Assembly (NCBI GenBank): GCA_023136395.1
Contig: JAGLRI010000057.1
Span: 1-7,610, forward strand
From: Candidatus Bathyarchaeota archaeon
GTDB lineage: Archaea; Thermoproteota; Bathyarchaeia; Bathyarchaeales; Bathyarchaeaceae
Direction of reading: 5' to 3'
Length of the DNA stretch: 7,610 nt
Shown in pieces: positions 4,738 to 7,610 of the stretch; position 1 is the first letter of the stretch; each line of letters opens with the position of its first letter. The position numbers and the translations under genes are program-made. Below the pieces are notes generated by a model. That model was given only the letters and a program-made list of their open reading frames with translations. It made no database searches and had not been told where the DNA came from.

Positions 4738-4899
4738 ATGTTGTGTCCAAAAATTAAAAAATGTATAGAATATAAAACCAAAAGAAAATACTCCTTTACT
4801 GAGAAATTCAAATGTAAATATAAAGAATATTGGTCTGATTGTCATATTTATTTCAGGAAAATCCAAAGACGTCTTAATAACGTGGAAATGGAAAAATGA
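4738..4899 (+). CDS. Tiny four-cysteine protein, 53 aa
   Basis: The frame starts MLCPKIKKCIEYKTKRK and contains C3-x5-C9, then C26-x8-C35. It is rich in lysine and aromatic residues and ends at TGA 4897-4899. The order 'CPxxxxC.xY … C … C' resembles small uncharacterised archaeal cysteine proteins that typically read CPxxxxCxFY … YCxGDYxxCARY. In those, four cysteines probably hold zinc or an iron-sulfur cluster. Here the last motif is altered (KCKYKEYWSDCHIY) and all four cysteines remain. The start could be ATG 4738 or the adjacent TTG; an in-frame TAA at 4720-4722 excludes a longer N-terminus. Cysteine spacing is seen; family membership and metal binding are inference. An antisense frame on the other strand is less protein-like. 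Confidence 0.5.
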   Translation: MLCPKIKKCIEYKTKRKYSFTEKFKCKYKEYWSDCHIYFRKIQRRLNNVEMEK

Positions 4900-5127
4900 T
4901 ATTACAACTTCGTAAAATGGCTTCATACATTTAATGTTGAAAAGTGAAACTCAATGCACCGAAGAAATTAATCACGAAGCTCAAATAAGAGATCGGTTGC
5001 ATTTCTCTCAAAAACTTGCCAGTTTTCTCCTATCATCCATATAAATTTGGAAAACGCGAAAAACGTAAATTAAGCTAACTAACATGACTTACTGTTTTTG
5101 AATTTAAAGGTGAGATTAAGCTATGGT
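4900..5127. other. Gap between four-cysteine protein and histone genes
   Basis: This AT-rich stretch has one short plus-strand frame (4934-5044, 36 codons, beginning MLKSETQCTEEINHEAQ) without a clear promoter or ribosome site. I see no RNA gene or repeat in it, and it contains the 3' side of the histone transcript. Confidence 0.4.
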
Positions 5128-5349
5128 TCATTTTTCCATAATTTTTCTTGCAGCTATTCCTATATCTCTTTCCTTCACAGTTTTTCTTCCAGCGTGCATA
5201 GCATAATCAATTGCCTCACTCGCTATTTTAACACCAATATTTTCAAGTACCTTAGCTAATTCCTCTGCAGCTGCTTCGCTCACTCTCTCTGCACCAGCTT
5301 TTTTACATATTCTATGCATGGGTGCTGTAGCTAATTCACGGTTAACCAT
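5128..5349 (-). CDS. Archaeal histone
   Basis: This 73-residue protein has the single histone fold of the HMf family; dimers wrap and compact chromosomal DNA. Helix 1 with the LATAPMHRICKKAG segment (6-19) matches the family's L-P-x-A-P-x-x-R-I-x-K-x-A-G. Loop 1 and the long helix 2 are AERVSEAAAEELAKVLENIG through ASEAIDYAMHAGRKT (20-57), and helix 3 is KERDIGIAARKIM (59-71). DNA-contacting R13 and the RKT loop (55-57) are present, as is D62, expected to stabilise the fold. The length is ordinary for the family. There is a short N-terminal addition (MVNR), and one cysteine (C15) that most relatives lack. ATG 5349 is confirmed by GGAGGG (5361-5356) five to six bases upstream. The gene is divergent from the S17e gene. 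Confidence in the family is very high. Confidence 0.97.
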   Translation of the reverse strand: MVNRELATAPMHRICKKAGAERVSEAAAEELAKVLENIGVKIASEAIDYAMHAGRKTVKERDIGIAARKIMEK

Positions 5350-5355
5350 TCAAAG

Positions 5356-5400
5356 CCCTCCGTAGTCTCTTTTCCCCGAGCCACTATTTAATATTTATCA
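5356..5400 (-). promoter_or_regulatory. Histone promoter and ribosome binding site
   Basis: On the minus strand, GATAAATATTAAATAG (about 5400-5385) is a TATA element and GGAGGG (5361-5356) is a strong Shine-Dalgarno site. The spacing gives a short leader of roughly 10-20 nt. Confidence 0.6.
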
Positions 5401-5457
5401 TTTAATATTCGTTTATCTTCCCATTAATCGTTTCACCAAAAAAAAAAATTAAAAGTG

Positions 5458-5498
5458 AACGCGATAAAAGGCGCGTTTGAATGACTAATGTTTAATAA
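5458..5498 (+). promoter_or_regulatory. S17e promoter with upstream inverted repeat
   Basis: A TATA-like GTTTAATAA at 5490-5498 puts the start near 5520, giving a leader of about 30 nt that contains the ribosome site. Twelve bases upstream of it is a GC-rich inverted repeat, AACGCG (5458-5463) and CGCGTT (5472-5477) with an 8-bp spacer, in otherwise AT-rich DNA. An A11 tract (5438-5448) lies between the two divergent promoters. Confidence 0.45.
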
Positions 5499-5550
5499 GT
5501 TGTAAGGTACATAGAAGTGAAAGTCTTTCAATTGGAGGGAACGTTAGCGC

Positions 5551-5781
5551 TTGGGTAAGGTGCGACCAGACCGAGTGAAGAAAACAGCTCGCGAGTTAAT
5601 AAGTGCTTTTCCTAACAAATTTACTACCGATTTTGACAAAAATAAAAAACTTGTTCAAACTCTTACAAACGTATTCTCCCCAAGATTAAGAAATAGAATA
5701 GCTGGATACGTTACGAGGTTAATCAATATTAAAAACGCTACTGAACCCAACGAAACGGAGGAAACTGAAAAATCCTTTTAG
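5551..5781 (+). CDS. rps17e: 30S ribosomal protein S17e
   Basis: This 76-residue protein of the archaeal/eukaryotic small ribosomal subunit begins with the family hallmark MGKVRPDRVKKTARELI. FPNKFTTDFDKNKKLVQTL (20-38) follows, then the SPRLRNRIAGYVTRLI segment (43-58), typical of eS17 and responsible for its compact helical fold. The tail (NATEPNETEETEKSF) is acidic and longer than in many archaeal homologues, which often stop near 62-70 residues. The TTG start at 5551 is supported by GGAGGG (5534-5539), although the spacing (about 11 nt) is long, and by an in-frame TAG at 5545-5547 that rules out an earlier start. The gene is divergent from the histone gene. Confidence 0.96.
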   Translation: MGKVRPDRVKKTARELISAFPNKFTTDFDKNKKLVQTLTNVFSPRLRNRIAGYVTRLINIKNATEPNETEETEKSF

Positions 5782-5838
5782 GATATTATAACAAAAGACA
5801 GGTATTCAACTTTTTATAGATACAAGCGTATAATATCC
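5781..5838. repeat. Inverted repeat with 10-bp arms after S17e
   Basis: GGATATTATA (5781-5790) and TATAATATCC (5829-5838) are perfect complements separated by 38 bp. The left arm begins on the last base of the S17e stop codon. The intervening DNA contains a T-rich TATA-like stretch (CTTTTTATAGA, 5810-5820). The repeat could form a terminator stem, or be two operator half-sites flanking the promoter of the next gene. Confidence 0.45.
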
Positions 5839-5900
5839 CGCGAAGAGGAAGTTTGAGTGACATCAAAATTTTTTTTAAATCTTAAAATAGGAGATAAAAA

Positions 5901-6371
5901 ATGGAGAATGAAACAGTTCGAATAGAAAAACACGTTTTGAGTATTGAACAATCAAAAGATTTAGTAATAGTAAACATTCAGCGCATTGATAAACAAAATA
6001 TAACCGATATCGACATACAAGAACTACAACAAATATTTAACGACATGGGAAAATGGGAAAATTTAATGAAGACAGGAATTAACTTCCTAAACGAATTAGG
6101 AATTACACCAATTACCAGAATAAATAAGGAGTTCTATCAAAGAGAATTTGGAGCTGAAAAATATAATGGTAAAGTCGAAAGAGAAAAAGATCCTTCAGGA
6201 AACGAAATTGTAAAAGTTATATTTGAACTTACAGAAGACGAACTCCACCGACGAGAAAACCAAAAAATGAAAACAAGTTTATCTGAAGAGGAGATTAAAG
6301 AACAGATTCAAAACATTCCAAAATGGAGAATGTTAACAAAAACTATTAATCACCTTAAAACATTAAACTAA
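5901..6371 (+). CDS. Unknown AT-rich protein with internal duplication
   Basis: This 156-residue soluble protein has no family I recognise and no membrane segment or cysteines. Predicted layout: N-terminal strands (VRIEKHVLSIEQSKDLVIVNIQRI, 6-29), helix DIQELQQIFNDMGKWENLMK (38-57), and a central charged beta part (KVEREKDPSGNEIVKVIFELT, 91-111). Last comes a charged helix and C-terminal EEIKEQIQNIPKWRMLTKT. The 'KW..L.KT-IN.L..L' element appears twice, at 51-66 and 141-155. ATG 5901 follows AGGAGA (5889-5894) at good spacing. Sampled stretches are only about 25-30% G+C, well below the neighbouring S17e and amidohydrolase genes, which hints at foreign origin. The gene probably ends at the T-rich ACATTTTTTAACATTT just downstream. 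Confidence 0.75.
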   Translation: MENETVRIEKHVLSIEQSKDLVIVNIQRIDKQNITDIDIQELQQIFNDMGKWENLMKTGINFLNELGITPITRINKEFYQREFGAEKYNGKVEREKDPSGNEIVKVIFELTEDELHRRENQKMKTSLSEEEIKEQIQNIPKWRMLTKTINHLKTLN

Positions 6372-6493
6372 AAAACATTTTTTAACATTTAATTTAATCA
6401 TGTGGAAGCATTGAATTACTAAATACATGCATGCGATAGATACTATGAATCTTTCCTGTTTCAATTCATTATTTCTGATGTAAAATGTATCTG
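6372..6493. other. Short intergenic stretch with T-rich 3' end
   Basis: A CATTTTTTAA run right after the stop at 6371 may end transcription of the unknown gene. The stretch also contains ATGCATGC (6426-6433). I see no gene here. Confidence 0.4.
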
Positions 6494-6548
6494 TTTATAA
6501 TAAATACTTTAAATGATTAATATTAAATCAGGAAATCATTTAAGGAGA
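6494..6548 (+). promoter_or_regulatory. Promoter, inverted repeat and RBS of amidohydrolase gene
   Basis: TTTATAATA (6494-6502) is a TATA box giving a transcription start near 6522-6527. TTAAATGATT (6509-6518) and AATCATTTAA (6534-6543) are perfect 10-bp arms with a 15-bp spacer. The left arm lies between TATA and transcription start; the right arm overlaps the first bases of the ribosome site AAGGAGA (6542-6548), which precedes ATG 6556. The repeat is a candidate operator for a regulator of this enzyme. Confidence 0.5.
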
Positions 6549-6555
6549 AATAAAA

Positions 6556-7610
6556 ATGCCTGGATATGAAGCTCGGTTCGTTGTAGACACGCATGTTCAC
6601 ATAACAACATTGTATAAGCGTATAGCGAAAAGTAAAACCTCGCTGGGGGGCGGTTGGATTTATGAGACTTATGATAACTCACCACTTTGCCTCTACGATA
6701 TGAAGAGGTATGGTGTTGACATGTGCCGTTTACTTCCAAGTTGGACCGGTACGACTAACGAGATGCAAGCTATGCTGGTGGATAAATATCCTGATAAATT
6801 CTGTGCAAGTTGCAGTGACCAGACACTTAAACTCAAGTGCGCACGAGGAGAAACAAAATGGACTCTCGAAGCAGCAGTTGAAGAGGTTGAAGCAGCATTA
6901 AAGACAGGTAAGTTCGTAGGTATCGGCGAATTCGTTCCTATGAATCGTGACCGAAAGAAGATATATACGTTCAGGGAACGCTTGGACGAATTCCGCAAGT
7001 TTATGGGTCTAGCCGCGAAATACGGTGTCGTTTTAGATTTTCATGAATGGAGCGGAGCAGCATGGGGTGCTGGTGCTACTGCAGGATATGCAATACTACG
7101 TAAAATTTCTGGGGAATACCCAGATGTAAATGTTGTCCTCATGCATGGTGGATATTCAAGTGGTGGATTCGTTCAGGGACCAGATCTTATACGAGCAGCA
7201 TGTAGCGTAGCAGGAGGCGGAAATGTATATCTCGAAACAGAAAATTGGCTGGCTGAGTACTTTGAGATTGCGCTGAAGAATCCAAATGTTGGTGCAACTC
7301 AACTCATCTGGGGAGGAGATTATGGTAACTGCCCTCAATACTTCTTAGCCCGTCAGGGAGGAAAATATTTGGGATCAGGTGGTGCACATGGTGGCGTCGC
7401 CTCAAAATTCCCAACTCCACCTAGATACCAAAGTGACTGGTGGGGATGGGCACTCTACCAAATTCATAAACTCAGAGACTTGAATCTAGCAACTCAAGAC
7501 GAGATCAATCTCATTCTAGGCGGAAATGCAGCCAAGGTATTCAAACTCAAAGTGCCTCACCCGCGGATGTTCCCGTGTGGAAGACCTGACCTCTATGGTA
7601 TCCACTGGGA
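6556..7610 (+). CDS. Amidohydrolase-2 family metal-dependent hydrolase/decarboxylase (partial)
   Basis: At least 351 codons are open and the gene runs off the window's right edge. It is a TIM-barrel metal enzyme of the PF04909 group, which includes ACMSD and gamma-resorcylate decarboxylases and related hydratases. Expected ligands are present in order: VDTHVH (H13, H15), GIGEF (E125), LDFHEW (H163), VVLMHGG (H197) and IWGGDYG (D255). The C-terminal signature ILGGNAAKVF (residues 320-329) is also there. Substrate is unknown: aromatic or enol acids and lactones are typical for the family, and the many tryptophans near the barrel end (SDWWGWALYQ) suggest an aromatic-lined pocket. ATG 6556 follows AAGGAGA. 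Sampled G+C is near 50%, higher than its neighbours, so recent acquisition or strong expression selection is possible. The complete 3' end and downstream partners are outside the window. Confidence 0.9.
   Translation, partial: MPGYEARFVVDTHVHITTLYKRIAKSKTSLGGGWIYETYDNSPLCLYDMKRYGVDMCRLLPSWTGTTNEMQAMLVDKYPDKFCASCSDQTLKLKCARGETKWTLEAAVEEVEAALKTGKFVGIGEFVPMNRDRKKIYTFRERLDEFRKFMGLAAKYGVVLDFHEWSGAAWGAGATAGYAILRKISGEYPDVNVVLMHGGYSSGGFVQGPDLIRAACSVAGGGNVYLETENWLAEYFEIALKNPNVGATQLIWGGDYGNCPQYFLARQGGKYLGSGGAHGGVASKFPTPPRYQSDWWGWALYQIHKLRDLNLATQDEINLILGGNAAKVFKLKVPHPRMFPCGRPDLYGIHW

Noticed and set aside
4708..4926. Minus-strand frame of 72 codons rich in phenylalanine
   Set aside because: Composition is what the complement of a lysine-rich gene gives; the opposite strand encodes the four-cysteine protein.
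6536..6998. Minus- and plus-strand alternative frames over the amidohydrolase 5' part
   Set aside because: The amidohydrolase frame has all its metal-ligand motifs; the others are frame shadows.
7156..7338. Minus-strand frame inside the amidohydrolase gene
   Set aside because: Antisense of conserved coding sequence without features of its own.
1..7610. CRISPR array, insertion-sequence ends or rRNA
   Set aside because: No regularly spaced repeats, no transposase catalytic motif and no rRNA-like sequence were found on reading both strands.

Overview
The window looks archaeal, probably from the TACK/Thermoproteota side (a Bathyarchaeia-like lineage is my guess, not a demonstrated identity). 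The evidence is an archaeal histone, ribosomal protein S17e, an intron-containing tRNA-Glu with encoded CCA, a stand-alone Lrp-type ligand-binding domain, an archaeal winged-helix regulator, and many TATA-box promoters in place of -10/-35 elements. The Shine-Dalgarno sites that occur are of the GGAG/GGTGA type. Coding density is low, and several genes are small, start with GTG or TTG, or are decayed.

Left part (1-2641): a winged-helix regulator (42-290), a possible 46-residue protein (323-463), a RAM-domain regulator or sensor (726-1025) and a HEAT-repeat protein (1087-1647). The HEAT gene converges on a small antitoxin-like protein on the minus strand (about 1672-1890). A zinc-ribbon membrane protein (2339-2641) follows.

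Middle (about 2816-4448): the most interesting part. A minus-strand tRNA-Glu(CTC) appears to carry two insertions, a 19-nt intron at 37/38 and an extra 16-19 nt in the D-loop. Its 3' end is partly duplicated as a direct repeat near 2816-2844. The roughly 1.5 kb between the copies holds only minus-strand genes: an unknown helical protein with a CxxC motif, a 5'-truncated radical-SAM-like fragment, a helix-turn-helix protein with a palindrome over its probable transcription start, and a decayed coding remnant. This is the layout of a small or decayed element integrated at a tRNA 3' end. No integrase is visible, so that reading is inference.

Right part (4449-7610): a tiny four-cysteine protein (4738-4899), then the divergent pair histone (minus) and S17e (plus). 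An AT-rich unknown protein with an internal sequence duplication (5901-6371) comes next. Last is a clearly less AT-rich amidohydrolase-2 family metal enzyme (6556 to the window end, partial). Its 5' leader contains a 10-bp inverted repeat running from the promoter into the ribosome binding site.

Most genes seem to be single transcription units with their own TATA box. The exception is the minus-strand group downstream of the tRNA, where no promoter is evident for the first gene.
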